A DNA stretch of 64,000 nucleotides from Actinokineospora iranica (GCF_900101685.1 NZ_FMZZ01000010.1:186001-250000); one strand, 5' to 3'. Shown: positions 51,024-60,813, counted from the stretch's first letter. A program made the numbers and translations. The notes: generated by a model not told the origin, from the letters alone.

Positions 51024-52346
51024 ATGACGCTGGCCGCGGTGCCGGTGCCGTCCATCGCCCACCACCAACTGCTCGTCTTCCTCCTGCAGATCGGCCTGGT
51101 GCTCGGCCTGGCCACCATCCTGGGCAGGCTCGCCGTCCGGCTGCGGCTGCCCGCGGTCGTCGGCGAACTGCTCGTCGGCGTGCTGCTCGGGCCGTCGCTG
51201 CTGGGCGCGACGGCGCCGGGCCTGTCCGCCTGGCTCTTCCCCGCCGACCCCGGCCAACTGCACCTGCTCGACGCCGTCGGCCAGATCGGGGTGCTGCTGC
51301 TGGTCGGCATCACCGGCATCCACCTCAACCTCGGCGTGATCCGCGGGCAGGGGACGATCGCCGTCCGGACCAGCGCGGGCGGCCTGCTCATCCCGCTCGG
51401 CCTCGGCGTCGCGATCGGCTACCTGCTGCCCGGGTCGCTGCTCGCGGACTCGGCCGACCGCACGGTGTTCGCGCTGTTCCTCGGCGTTGCGCTGTGCGTG
51501 AGCGCCATCCCGGTCATCGCGAAGATCCTGCTGGAGATGCGGCTGCTGCACCGCGACATCGGCCAGCTCACGGTGAGCGCCGCCGCCGTGGACGACGTGG
51601 TGGGTTGGCTGCTGCTCTCGGTGGTGTCCGCGATGGCCACCACCGGTGTCCGAACAGGGCAGGTCCTCGTCGCGGTGGGCAGCGTGCTGCTGGTCGTGGT
51701 GGTGGCCTACCTGCTCGGCCGCCCCCTCGTCCGCGGCGCCCTGCGCGCGGCGAACCGATCCGAGGACTCCGGCCCTACCGTCGCGGTCGTGTCGATCCTG
51801 CTCCTGCTCTCCGCGGCGGCCACCCACGCGATGAAACTGGAGGCCATCCTCGGCGCGTTCGTGTGCGGCATCGTCATCGGCTCATCCGGCCTGCTCGACC
51901 ACGAGAAGCTGGCCCCGCTGCGCACGTTCACGATGGCGGTGCTGGCGCCGGTCTTCTTCGCCACCGCCGGACTGCGCATGGACCTCACCGCGCTGGCCAA
52001 GCCCCCGGTGCTCCTGGCGGCGGCCGGTGTCCTGCTGGCGGCGGTCATCGGCAAGTTCGGGGGCGCGTACCTCGGCGCGCGGTTCAGCGGCCTGTCCCGC
52101 TGGCAGTCCCTGGCCATCGGCGCGGGCCTCAACGCCCGCGGCGTGATCGGCCTGATCGTCGCGATGACCGGCCTGCGGCTGGGCGTGCTGAGCACGGACG
52201 CGTTCACCATCGTCGTGCTCGTCGCCATCGTCACCTCCCTGATAACCCCACCCACCCTCCGCTACGCCCTCCGCAAGATCCCCCAAACGGACGAGGAGCA
52301 CACCCGCGAGAAGTCCTTCGGCGCCTACGCCAGGGAATCCACTTGA
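51024..52346 (+). CDS. CPA2-family cation:proton antiporter (Kef/NapA type)
   Basis: A 440-residue membrane protein with about 12-13 helices. GRLAVRLRLPAVVGELLVGVLLGPSLLG (in two parts) is the family opening; VSAAAVDDVVGWLLL contains the proton-coupling DD pair; LNARGVIGLIVAMTGL is the late conserved helix. It lacks the KTN/TrkA-C domain of true KefB/C and probably exchanges Na+ or K+ for H+. GGAG lies nine bases before ATG 51024; the ATG at 51018 is too close to it. The next 329 bp (52347-52675) have no gene. Confidence 0.85.
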   Translation: MTLAAVPVPSIAHHQLLVFLLQIGLVLGLATILGRLAVRLRLPAVVGELLVGVLLGPSLLGATAPGLSAWLFPADPGQLHLLDAVGQIGVLLLVGITGIHLNLGVIRGQGTIAVRTSAGGLLIPLGLGVAIGYLLPGSLLADSADRTVFALFLGVALCVSAIPVIAKILLEMRLLHRDIGQLTVSAAAVDDVVGWLLLSVVSAMATTGVRTGQVLVAVGSVLLVVVVAYLLGRPLVRGALRAANRSEDSGPTVAVVSILLLLSAAATHAMKLEAILGAFVCGIVIGSSGLLDHEKLAPLRTFTMAVLAPVFFATAGLRMDLTALAKPPVLLAAAGVLLAAVIGKFGGAYLGARFSGLSRWQSLAIGAGLNARGVIGLIVAMTGLRLGVLSTDAFTIVVLVAIVTSLITPPTLRYALRKIPQTDEEHTREKSFGAYAREST

Positions 52347-52675
52347 CCATCCCGCCCACGAGACACGGAACCCGGCCGTGCGTATGACTGGGGACGCGGC
52401 AAAAGCGCATCCGGCTGCCGCCAGCGGGAAATGATCAAGATGCGTGGCGCCCGCTTCGGGGGCTTCGCTCCCCGGCATGACGACCCTCCCCGCCTGAGGT
52501 GGTGGTGCCGGACAAGGACCTAGGACGACAACTGGGTCTACGCGACCATGCCCGCCCTGTTGCCGCTCACACGCGTGCCGGTGAGACTGAAGCGTTGACC
52601 GTGCGCCTTCCGGCAAGCGGGCTGGTCGACCGGCCGCCGTCGGACGCGGGCCGGATGTCGCGGAGGAGTGTCGTC

Positions 52676-53617
52676 ATGGGCCACCCGGAAGAGCTGGCGG
52701 CACTGGACCTGCATGGGGTCTGGACGACGGCGGCGGAGCTGACCGGGACGTTCGACCCGTTCCGTTTCGAGCAGCGGATGGCCGCCTACCGGCTGATGAT
52801 CAACAACACCAACCCGGACGATCGCTTCGGCGCCGACAACCGGCGGAACCCATTGTGGAGCCTGATGTTCCAGCACCAGTGGCAATACCGCACAGGCAGG
52901 CTCGGCGCGAGCACCCGACAGGACGGGCGAATCGACCCCGACTCGCCGTGGGGCTACGGCAACTACACGCTCTGCGTCATCCCGTGGTTGGCCGCCGTGG
53001 TCGCCGGGGTGGCGCCTGCCCTGCCCGTCGCCGACCCTCCGACTCGTTCCCGGTTCCGCTACGTGGCAGGCGGAGCGGTGCCGGAGGAACTCGCGGGCGC
53101 GGTGACCGACTGGCGTGCCTACTTCACTCTGGTGAGCAATCCCGGGCCCACGGACCCGGAACCGGCGCTCCTGGCACTGTGGAAAGCCCACAAGACCTGC
53201 CTGGACGTCGTGGTCGACGCGATCACGGCCGTCGACGCCGCGCCCTGGCCCGAACTGGAGATGACCTTCCTGCGCGGCTGGTGCCGGATGGTCGACTACC
53301 TGTGGGCGGCGGCCTGGCCCACCGACTTCGAGTTCATGACCGCGCACGGCCTCGACGTTCTGCCCGAGTCGCTGCTCACCGCCCCCGAGGACGTGCGCGC
53401 TCTGCCGCCCAAGGTTCGCCGCAACGTCGACAACGTGCTCAAGCTCGCGGTCACCCCGAACTGGCGCTACCACATCAACCTGATGCTGTGGAAGCGAATC
53501 ATGCGCACCCGCGAGGCCCGTGACCAGGTGCTGCCGCTGCTCGGCGCCGTGTTCGAGTCCCGGCCGGACAACGCCGCCGAACGCCGCAAGCTGATCGGCT
53601 ACCTGCTGCGCCCCTGA
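52676..53617 (+). CDS. Leg1-related protein
   Basis: A 313-residue protein that matches the Leg1 (liver-enriched gene 1, DUF781) family: FDPFRFEQRMAAYRLMINNTNP (in parts), NPLWSLMFQHQWQYRTGRL, WGYGNYTLCVIPWLAAVVAG and EMTFLRGWCRMVDYLWA are its marks. In animals Leg1 is secreted; here no signal peptide is seen, so it is probably cytoplasmic. GGAGGAG lies seven bases before the ATG. Bacterial members have no known reaction. Confidence 0.75.
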   Translation: MGHPEELAALDLHGVWTTAAELTGTFDPFRFEQRMAAYRLMINNTNPDDRFGADNRRNPLWSLMFQHQWQYRTGRLGASTRQDGRIDPDSPWGYGNYTLCVIPWLAAVVAGVAPALPVADPPTRSRFRYVAGGAVPEELAGAVTDWRAYFTLVSNPGPTDPEPALLALWKAHKTCLDVVVDAITAVDAAPWPELEMTFLRGWCRMVDYLWAAAWPTDFEFMTAHGLDVLPESLLTAPEDVRALPPKVRRNVDNVLKLAVTPNWRYHINLMLWKRIMRTREARDQVLPLLGAVFESRPDNAAERRKLIGYLLRP

Positions 53618-53887
53618 CCGCCGCCCCCTCGCCGGGGCACACCGGATCGCGGTACCGATAAGGCATGATGAAGACGGGCCGGTCCAGCGGTCACCCCAGC
53701 TTCGAGCGGTGAACCTCTTCAGGTCGCTCACTGGCCCTCACCCGATATCGTGAGCGCGCTCAGGCCTCGACCGCGCCCCGGGCTTCGGGCTCGTCACCTA
53801 AAACGGCGATCGTCGCCTGCGAGCCGATTCTCGTGCCCGCCAAGGCGGACTGCCCATACATCCGATCCATAGAACGGAGTGCGATCC

Positions 53888-54391
53888 ATGAGCACCGACA
53901 GAATTACCGACGGCCCCGAACGGGCGATCATCGAGAACATGCTCGACCGCAACCGCGAGGCCCTGATCGAGACCGTGCGGGGCCTCTCCGAAGCCGACGC
54001 ACGCCGCAGGCTCGTCGCCTCGCTGACGACACCGATCTCATTGATCAAACATGCCGCGGCCGCCGAGCGAATCTGGTTCCAGCGATTCTGGGCAGGTCTG
54101 GACGAATCGGAATGCGATGGATACTCGAACCGGGACGAGGGCACCTTCGCCGTCGCGGACGACGAGACCGTGGTCGACGTGATCGCCGAATTCACCCGCG
54201 CCAGCCGACGATCACGTGAGATCGCCGCCCGCTTCACCCTGGACGACACCAAGGACAACCCGCGTGAAGGAACAGTCAGTATGCGCTGGACGCTGCTCGC
54301 CATGATCGAGGAATTCGCCCGCCACGCTGGGCACGGCGACATCCTTCGCGAACAGATCGATCAAAAGGCCCGAGGCCAGAGTGGTGCCTGA
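53888..54391 (+). CDS. DinB/DUF664 family protein
   Basis: A 167-residue four-helix-bundle protein of the DinB superfamily (DUF664). RNREALIETVRGLSEADARRRL, SLIKHAAAAERIWFQRFWAG, split at its metal-binding His, and EEFARHAGHGDILREQID, with the second His pair, are the family marks. Members include mycothiol-dependent enzymes, but this branch mostly has no known substrate. A CGGAG site is eight bases before ATG 53888. Confidence 0.83.
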   Translation: MSTDRITDGPERAIIENMLDRNREALIETVRGLSEADARRRLVASLTTPISLIKHAAAAERIWFQRFWAGLDESECDGYSNRDEGTFAVADDETVVDVIAEFTRASRRSREIAARFTLDDTKDNPREGTVSMRWTLLAMIEEFARHAGHGDILREQIDQKARGQSGA

Positions 54392-54749
54392 ACTCGTTGG
54401 GCATGGAAGTGGCGAGAAGACGTCATCGCCACTTGGCCGATCGACTGGACCAAGATCATCCACTAGTGTGACCGGCGAGCCGAGTGGGCACGCGTCGCGG
54501 TTGGGTTCGACCGAGGCCGCGCCGATTCCGAAGGGAGACCGCCGAATAGCCCTGTCCGCCTTGCCATGGAAGAGTTCGGCCGGTGATCGGCGCGATCTCT
54601 CGCTTGCTGTTTCCGGCCGAGGAGGTCCTGTCCCGGGAGGTCCATTCCGGGCTGCGCCTGCCGCGTCCTGAGGGTCCGGCGTACCGGGGTGCGTCCCCGG
54701 GCGCGCGGGTTGGTAGAACCTGACTAGGACGACCGGTTGGGGGCATGAG
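54392..54749. other. Intergenic region without gene
   Basis: 358 bp between the DinB gene and the NACHT gene. No frame looks like protein, and I see no strong hairpin or clear promoter. Confidence 0.4.
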
Positions 54750-56999
54750 ATGACAGAGCAGTTCGGCGCGCTGCTCCTGGAGTTCCGTAGGCAGGCCGGG
54801 TTGACTCAGGACGAGTTGGCCGCCCGGTCGGAGATCGCGGTGCGCACCATCCGGCGGTTCGAGACCGGGGCGCACACGAACCCGCAGGTGGGCACTGTGC
54901 GTCGGCTGGCGGCGGCACTTGATCTGTCCACGTCGGACCAGGCGAGGCTGCTCGCAACGGCGGGCAAGTTCGGGCAGCGGGCCGACGATCCAGCCACAGT
55001 GGACTCGCCGCAGGACGGCAGGCCCGCGCGGCAGCTGACAGCGAACGAGCACGAGCTGCTCGAAGCTGCCAACGAGCTCGCCGACGTGGTGCGGGCCCGG
55101 TGGCAGCAGGAGGAGGTCCGGCGCCGGATTCACGATCCCGGCCCGTTGCCGGTGCGGTGGCGCTCGGCGGGCGCCGAGCTGACCGACGGTGACGCGCCGA
55201 CCGATCTCGGGGGAGCGCTCGACCAGATCGTGTCCTGCTACCGGCGCGTTCCGTCCGGCAGGCTTGTCGTGCTCGGCCAGGCAGGCGCGGGCAAGAGTAT
55301 GCTCGCCGTCCGGCTCGTCCTCGACCTGCTCGACCCGTCGACCGCCGCGGGCGCGGTCCCGGTGGTCATCGGCATCAGCTCATGGCATCCGGCCAAGACG
55401 TCCTTCCACGAGTGGCTGGCCACTCAGCTGATCCGGCACTACCCCGGCCTGGCCAAACCGAGCCGCAGCGGTTCGACGCTCGCCGCCCGGCTGATCGAGA
55501 GCGGCCGGATTCTCCCGGTGCTCGACGGCTTCGACGAGATCGCCGACGGGCTGCACCAGCCCGCGCTGGCCGCCCTCAACCAGATCACCCTGCCACTCGT
55601 GCTGACCAGCAGACCGGACGAGTATCGGGACGCGGTCGACGCCACCAGGGTGCTGCGCGGCGCGGCGGCCATCGAGTTGGCCGACCTCACCGTCGCCGAC
55701 CTCGCCGACTACCTGCCGCGCACCGCGCGCAAGGCCGCCAGCGACGTGGTGACCAAGTGGGACCCGGTGCTGCGCGGGCTGGCCGATCAGCCCGACAGCC
55801 CGCTGGCCGCCGCGCTCACCACCCCGCTCATGGTCGGCCTCGCCCGTGTCATCTACAGCGACACCGCTGACCGCGACCCGGCCGAGCTGCTCGCCACCGA
55901 GCGGTTTCCCACCGTGGAAAGCATCTCCGACCATCTGCTGACGAGTTTCGTGCACACCGCCTACCGGCGCCAACCGCTCGATCGAACCGTGGGCCTTGAC
56001 GAACGCTGGTCGGTCGAGCAGGCCACGCGGTGGCTTCGGTTCCTCGCCACGCACCTGACCAGGCGGCGCACCACCGACTTCGCCTGGTGGGAGTCCGGCA
56101 CCGCGCTGGGCCGCGGGCCGCGAACCCTGGTGATCGCCCTGTTCACGGGTGTCACGGCCACCCTGGTCGACTGGCTGGTGGAAGGCGCCGCGAGCGCGTT
56201 CGGGGTGCGGGTCGGGACCAGTCCGTGGTTCGTCTCCGGCCTGCTGATCGGTTTCCTCGCCGCCGTGCTCATGGTGGTCAGCTACCGGTTGATGGTCGGC
56301 CGCGGGGTGCCGCCGCCGCTGTATCTGCGGATCAGCGTGCGCGGCGGCGGCTGGCGGCCGAGCGCGACGACGAGAACCCGGCTGCGGCACGGTGTCCTCT
56401 GCGGGCTCGTGTTCGGCGTCTGCCTTGGCACCGCGCACAACCTTCTCGCGCTGGTGACGTCCCCGTCCGCGGCCGCGCTCGTGGTCTGGACGGTCGACGC
56501 GATCATGTTCGGGCTCGTCTACGCGCCTGCGGGCGCACTCGTGTTCTGGATAATCAGCATGATCGAGGCCCCGGTCGACCTCGCGTCTGCGGGCAGGCCC
56601 GCCGACCTGATCCGCGCCAACCGCAGGGTCTTGGTCGGCCCGGCGCTCGTGCTCGTGCCGTTGTTCGCCGGATTCATCGTGGCCACGGCCGAGGTGCTGG
56701 CCGCGCTCGACGCCGGTCGGCCGTTCGGACTCGAACTCGACTGGACACCGCCGCTCGTCATCGCGGCGGGCCTGGTCAGCGCGATCAGCGGCGGCGCCGG
56801 TTATGTGCTCGGCATGACCCCGTGGGGCCAGTGGCTGGTGTTCGCGCGGATCTGGCTGCCGCTCACCGGGCGGCTGCCCTGGGCGGTGGTCGCGTTCCTT
56901 GAGGACGCGTGCCTGCGCGGCGTGCTCCGCCAGTCCGGCCCGTACTACCAGTTCCGCCATGCCCGCCTTCAGGCCCATCTCGCGGCCGGACACGCCTGA
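54750..56999 (+). CDS. HTH-NACHT-transmembrane STAND protein
   Basis: A 749-residue signalling ATPase. Residues 8-62 are an XRE-type HTH (FRRQAGLTQDELAARSEIAV). The NACHT ATPase has the P-loop GQAGAGKS (176-183) and Walker B RILPVLDGFDEIAD near 252-265, then LVLTSRPDEY as sensor. Six or more hydrophobic helices fill residues about 445-700, and a conserved tail (ARIWLPLTGRLPWAVVAFL... RHARLQAHL) ends it. The domain order resembles bacterial NACHT proteins linked to phage defence, in which a membrane part could act as effector. A relic of the same tail lies at 11205. Defence is inference. Confidence 0.8.
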   Translation: MTEQFGALLLEFRRQAGLTQDELAARSEIAVRTIRRFETGAHTNPQVGTVRRLAAALDLSTSDQARLLATAGKFGQRADDPATVDSPQDGRPARQLTANEHELLEAANELADVVRARWQQEEVRRRIHDPGPLPVRWRSAGAELTDGDAPTDLGGALDQIVSCYRRVPSGRLVVLGQAGAGKSMLAVRLVLDLLDPSTAAGAVPVVIGISSWHPAKTSFHEWLATQLIRHYPGLAKPSRSGSTLAARLIESGRILPVLDGFDEIADGLHQPALAALNQITLPLVLTSRPDEYRDAVDATRVLRGAAAIELADLTVADLADYLPRTARKAASDVVTKWDPVLRGLADQPDSPLAAALTTPLMVGLARVIYSDTADRDPAELLATERFPTVESISDHLLTSFVHTAYRRQPLDRTVGLDERWSVEQATRWLRFLATHLTRRRTTDFAWWESGTALGRGPRTLVIALFTGVTATLVDWLVEGAASAFGVRVGTSPWFVSGLLIGFLAAVLMVVSYRLMVGRGVPPPLYLRISVRGGGWRPSATTRTRLRHGVLCGLVFGVCLGTAHNLLALVTSPSAAALVVWTVDAIMFGLVYAPAGALVFWIISMIEAPVDLASAGRPADLIRANRRVLVGPALVLVPLFAGFIVATAEVLAALDAGRPFGLELDWTPPLVIAAGLVSAISGGAGYVLGMTPWGQWLVFARIWLPLTGRLPWAVVAFLEDACLRGVLRQSGPYYQFRHARLQAHLAAGHA

Positions 57000-57012
57000 C
57001 AGGACCTGGCAG

Positions 57013-57345
57013 TCAACTCGTGGACATCTCGGCGAGCACCGCGCCGAACCGCTGCCGTGCCTCGTCGTCGGTGGCAGCCACCCGATTCGCGCTTGACAAC
57101 AGGCCTTCCGCGGTTTGCCTGCTCTGGTCGATCAGGCCGAGCAGTTCCTGCTGCCACGTCTCAGCGCACTTCTTCAGCGCTTCCGTGGTCAGCCAGCCCG
57201 GATGCCGCTCCACCGCCGTCCTGGTGCTGGCGAACAGGTTGTCGACGTTGTTCTTCGACGTTTCCGCGTCCGTCCTGATCCGGTCGGCGATCAGCCGCAC
57301 CACTTCCGGGGTCATGGTGATGAAGTCGTTCTGCGGTGGCGCCAT
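57013..57345 (-). CDS. WXG100-like ESX protein (type VII secretion target)
   Basis: A 110-residue helical protein. VERHPGWLTTEALKKCAETW holds the hairpin turn that in ESAT-6-like proteins is WxG (here GWLT), between two long helices, and the closing YxxxD/E-like region is ATDDEARQRF. The pattern fits EspC/'type VII secretion target' proteins. It lies 33 bp after the amidase effector, last in the operon, and may be its partner or chaperone. The convergent NACHT gene ends 13 bp away. Confidence 0.65.
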   Translation of the reverse strand: MAPPQNDFITMTPEVVRLIADRIRTDAETSKNNVDNLFASTRTAVERHPGWLTTEALKKCAETWQQELLGLIDQSRQTAEGLLSSANRVAATDDEARQRFGAVLAEMSTS

Positions 57346-57378
57346 TCGCTCGTCTCCTGATCCTCGTTGTCTGTCTCG

Positions 57379-58638
57379 CTAGACCCAGTCCGGGTGTGGG
57401 CGAACGATGATCGGAACGTCCGACCCGATCGCGATGTCGTTGTGCGGCACCCGGTCGTTCAGGCCCAGGCTCGACAGGCTCGGCGTGTGCTGGGTGTAGA
57501 CGACCTCGCCGTCGGGCATGACCGCGGTGACGACGGCGGCGTGGTGGATGCTTTCCTTGTCCTTGAAGTAGACGATGTCACCCGGTTTCGCCTGCTCCAC
57601 CGGAACGGTCTCACCGCCGTGCTTGAGCATGTAGTCATGGTGGTTCTGCGCCGCGGCCCACGGCTCGGAGTGGTCTTTGTTGTTGGGCAGATAAGGCCGG
57701 TCGCCGGGCTCTCCCCGGTTCGTGTACCAGTCGTCGGGGTTCTTCCAGCCCTGGCCGTCGCCTTCCTCCGGCAGGCCGCCGCCGTCGCGCATGGCGTGCG
57801 AGACGAAGTTCGTGCAGTTGGACATGCCGGGAACGTCCTTGTGGGTCGTGTCGCCGTGCTCGGCCACCCAGCGGAGCATTTCGACCCGGTTCAAGCCGTC
57901 GTTCCCGATGAGGTCCTTCCGCACGCTGTCGGGAATCCCCTTCATGTCGTGCAGTTCGACGGGGGCCGCCTTCATGTACTGGTCCTGCTGCTCTTTCGTC
58001 AGCGAACTCCACCAGGCCGCCTGCTCCTGCGGGCCCGCGTCCAGCGGCATCGTCTCTTTGATCATTTCCAGGGTGCTTGCGGTGGCGTCCCGCACCGACT
58101 TGTTGAGCACTTCGTCGCGGAGTTCCTCCTGCGTGAGCACCTTGGTTATGCTCGCCGGTTCGATCAACCTGGCCAGGCTCGCCGCCGCCTCTTTGTCGAT
58201 CTCGGCGGCGTCACGCACCGCGTCCGCGATGAGCGCCGTGGACTGCTGCGCCCGCTCAGCCAACTGCTGGTCCTCCGCGCCCGCGGGCACGGTGACCTGT
58301 CCGTCGGCGTCGACCGTCAGCCCTGACCTGACCGCGAAGTCGACCGCGGAGTCGAGATTCCGCTTGCACAGGGCGATAGCGTCGGCATAGCCGTCCAAAG
58401 TGGACAACACGCCGCGCATGGACATGCCCGCCGCCTGGAAGTCCTGGGCGACCTTGCGGATGGTCTGCCGCGCCTTTTCGCCGACCTCGTCGGCCCAGTT
58501 CTCCGCGAGCGCCTTCCCGTCACGTTCGTACAGGTGCTCCGCCGAGGCCTCCGCCTCCTTGGCCAGCTTGAGCCAGTCGTCGGCGGCGTCCGCGAACGAT
58601 TGCGGATCGAAGTCCTTCAGTTGCTGATAGGTGATCAT
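57379..58638 (-). CDS. ESX-secreted effector: helical N-terminus with Amidase_6 domain
   Basis: A 419-residue toxin- or hydrolase-like protein. Residues 1-110 are a WXG-type helical hairpin (ENWADEVGEKARQT), for type VII export. Residues about 209-243 (WWSSLTKEQQDQYM, GIPDSVRKDL) match a linker common in actinobacterial ESX effectors. The C-terminus is Amidase_6: Cys275 in SNCTNFVSHAM, GDIVYFKD, His365/366 in SIHHAAVVT and His384 in YTQHTP. It probably cleaves peptidoglycan stem or cross-bridge amides outside the cell. No signal peptide, as expected. Its ATG overlaps the preceding stop. Confidence 0.83.
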   Translation of the reverse strand: MITYQQLKDFDPQSFADAADDWLKLAKEAEASAEHLYERDGKALAENWADEVGEKARQTIRKVAQDFQAAGMSMRGVLSTLDGYADAIALCKRNLDSAVDFAVRSGLTVDADGQVTVPAGAEDQQLAERAQQSTALIADAVRDAAEIDKEAAASLARLIEPASITKVLTQEELRDEVLNKSVRDATASTLEMIKETMPLDAGPQEQAAWWSSLTKEQQDQYMKAAPVELHDMKGIPDSVRKDLIGNDGLNRVEMLRWVAEHGDTTHKDVPGMSNCTNFVSHAMRDGGGLPEEGDGQGWKNPDDWYTNRGEPGDRPYLPNNKDHSEPWAAAQNHHDYMLKHGGETVPVEQAKPGDIVYFKDKESIHHAAVVTAVMPDGEVVYTQHTPSLSSLGLNDRVPHNDIAIGSDVPIIVRPHPDWV

Positions 58639-60089
58639 GGGGCCGGTTCTCCCGGGTGCTCTGGCGTCGCGCCGATGACCCCGGAGGCGGCGATGCCGTC
58701 CTGATCGTCGGCGGCGAACGCGTCGTCGGCGTCGACCGGGTAGCGGGACTCGTGCTCGGCGTCCTCGGCGCCCTGCCCCCGCGCGCCCGCGCCCATTCCC
58801 ATCGGCCCGCCGAGCCCACCGGTTCGCGAGGCGTCGGCCGCGGCGGAGGTGATGACTTGCCTGCTCGCGGTTGTCTCGTTCGGCCCGGCGGTGAAAAGGG
58901 ACCCGTCCGGCGCCAGCCGACTGGTCGACCGGACGCCCGATGTGCCGCTGTTCGGCGCCGCGCCCGCCATCGGGGCCGCGCCGCCGAACGGAACCGCGCC
59001 CGCGGCGCTGGTCGCCGGGCCTGCCGACGACGGGGTGGCGACGGTCGGGCTTGGCGTGCTCAGCGGGGACGCCAAGGCACCGGTCCGCGCACCGGTCCGC
59101 AGTGCGGCGGCCTGGTTGGTGTCGCTGGGCGGGCTTGCGGAGGCGCCAGTGGTGGCGCCGGGTGTCACCGGCTTGGTCCCCGTCGAGTCGGCGTCGCCCG
59201 CCGCCACCGGACTGGCTCCGGTTGACGCGGCGGCGTTCGTGGTCGTCGGGGTGCTCGTCGGCCGGCTGTGCTGGGTGGCCGTCTTCTCGCCGCCCTCAAG
59301 GTTTTTCGACGGTGTGCCCTGGGCCGCCGAGGTGTCGCCGCCCTCGGCCAGTTTCGCCAGCTTCTGCAGCAGCTGGGTGACCGCGTGCACGATGGTCAGC
59401 ACCATGTCGACCAGCTTCATCAGGTTCATGGCATTGGCCAGCAGGTTCCCCATGACGCCCGCGATCTCTTGGCCTGCCTCGGTGGCGATGCCGACGCACT
59501 CGGTGATCGCCTCGCCGATGCTCAGGCCCATGGTCATTGGGGCGAGGGCGATGCCGTTCGCCATCACCGGAACCATCATGCCGACCGCCTTGCCGATTAT
59601 CCCGGTGATCGCGGTGAGCGCCTTGACCACGTCCTCGCCCGCGCCGACGATCGCGCCGGAGATCGTCTTGGCGGCCTCGGAGATCGCGGTGATGCCGTCG
59701 GCGAACTGGGCGCTGGTGATCCGGTGCTTGTCCGCTGCCTCACCGGTCCACCCGCTGGTCTCGGTGGTGATGCTCTGCCGGAAGGTGTCGGCGAGGACGC
59801 GGGTGTGCTCGGCCGCGGTCGCCATGCCCTGCGCGGGCGCGCTCACCGCGCCCGAGTCGCCGCGGAACTCGTCGAGCGGTTTCGCCAGGAACGACACGTG
59901 CGGGGTCAGCATTCCGACGCCCGCGCTGCTGAGGTTCGCCAGCGGGTTGGCCGAGGAGATGAGCGCGCCGAAGTCATTCGGTTTCGGCAGGCCCGCCAAC
60001 TCGCCGGTGGACCACTCCCGGTTGAGCACGGAATCGGACAGGGTGGAAATCTCGGCCAGCAACTGGCTGGTGGTCTTGTCGGTGCTCAT
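58635..60089 (-). CDS. WXG100/PPE-like ESX protein with Ala/Pro/Thr-rich tail
   Basis: A 484-residue secreted-type protein. Residues 1-130 form a helical region with TSGWTGEAADKHR, a WTG turn equivalent to WxG. Residues about 150-270 are hydrophobic and Gly/Met-rich helices (GIIGKAVGMMVPVMANGIAL), which could insert in a membrane. The last 210 residues are a low-complexity Ala/Ser/Thr/Pro/Gly tail. It resembles PPE-type and pore-forming ESX substrates. Start ATG 60089 overlaps the upstream stop. It directly precedes the amidase and may help deliver it; that is inference. Confidence 0.65.
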   Translation of the reverse strand: MSTDKTTSQLLAEISTLSDSVLNREWSTGELAGLPKPNDFGALISSANPLANLSSAGVGMLTPHVSFLAKPLDEFRGDSGAVSAPAQGMATAAEHTRVLADTFRQSITTETSGWTGEAADKHRITSAQFADGITAISEAAKTISGAIVGAGEDVVKALTAITGIIGKAVGMMVPVMANGIALAPMTMGLSIGEAITECVGIATEAGQEIAGVMGNLLANAMNLMKLVDMVLTIVHAVTQLLQKLAKLAEGGDTSAAQGTPSKNLEGGEKTATQHSRPTSTPTTTNAAASTGASPVAAGDADSTGTKPVTPGATTGASASPPSDTNQAAALRTGARTGALASPLSTPSPTVATPSSAGPATSAAGAVPFGGAAPMAGAAPNSGTSGVRSTSRLAPDGSLFTAGPNETTASRQVITSAAADASRTGGLGGPMGMGAGARGQGAEDAEHESRYPVDADDAFAADDQDGIAASGVIGATPEHPGEPAP

Positions 60090-60391
60090 CGGGGGTACTC
60101 CTGGGCGAGGTGGCTGGCGGAGTGCTCGTCGGTGCGCTCGTACGCCTCCGCGGAGCGGCGGATGGCGAGGCTCATCGTGTCCACCGCTGCGGACACGTCG
60201 GCGATCGAGACGCCGGACTGGCCGACCGCGTCGGACAGTCCGGTGGTGAGGAACTGGGTGAACGAGCCGAGCGCGCCGTCGGCCACGCGGTCCGGCGCCC
60301 GATCGGACACCCCGGAAAGCTGGTCGGCGATGCTGGCGGTCGTGTTGGCGTGCCAACGCAACTGGTCGGCGTCGATGTCGAAGCCGCTCAT
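60086..60391 (-). CDS. Small WXG100-like ESX protein (EspC-like)
   Basis: A 101-residue helical protein. FDIDADQLRWHANTTASIADQL is the start seen in EspC/DUF2580 proteins and SLAIRRSAEAYERTD carries the C-terminal YxxxD-like secretion signal (Y-E-R-T-D). No WxG is visible. It is coupled on both sides by ATGA overlaps, so it is made in proportion to its neighbours, probably as a heterodimer partner of the next protein. Confidence 0.75.
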   Translation of the reverse strand: MSGFDIDADQLRWHANTTASIADQLSGVSDRAPDRVADGALGSFTQFLTTGLSDAVGQSGVSIADVSAAVDTMSLAIRRSAEAYERTDEHSASHLAQEYPR

Positions 60392-60813
60392 TCCCGCACC
60401 TCCGGGTTCGCGAAGTAGACGTCTTCGTCCACAGTGGACTTGGCGGAACGGCGGGCGCCCGGGGGCGGGGTGTCCACCCCGCCCGGCAGATGCGCCTTGA
60501 CCAGATCGAGCGCGGCGCCCGGGCCGACGAAGTCGGTCATGATCTCGGTGATCTGCCCGGCCGCCGACCGCTGCGCCGCCTTGGCCGTCGCCACGATCAG
60601 CTTGGCCAGCGCGTCCGGTTCGAGCGCGCGGGCGTGCGCGGTCAGCCGGAGCCGCTCCAGCGCGCCGCTCACGCCGACCCACGCCTCGACCTCGCCGCGC
60701 GGGGCGATGGCGTGCCCGCCGACCTGGCGCAGCCGGGCGTTGGCCCGGACCGCGCCGTCCGCCGCACCGGCCAACTCTCGCTGGTAGTCGGCCAGCCACT
60801 GTTCTGCGCTCAC
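60388..60813 (-). CDS. YbaB/EbfC-family nucleoid-type protein in the ESX operon
   Basis: A 141-residue protein with a YbaB-like alpha-beta-alpha core: long helices around a GEVEAWVGVSGALERLRL strand pair. YbaB homologs bind DNA as dimers, but a divergent set is regularly found in actinobacterial ESX loci, where the function is unknown. A 40-residue Pro-rich tail follows. It overlaps both neighbours by four bases. Confidence 0.72.
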   Translation of the reverse strand: MSAEQWLADYQRELAGAADGAVRANARLRQVGGHAIAPRGEVEAWVGVSGALERLRLTAHARALEPDALAKLIVATAKAAQRSAAGQITEIMTDFVGPGAALDLVKAHLPGGVDTPPPGARRSAKSTVDEDVYFANPEVRE

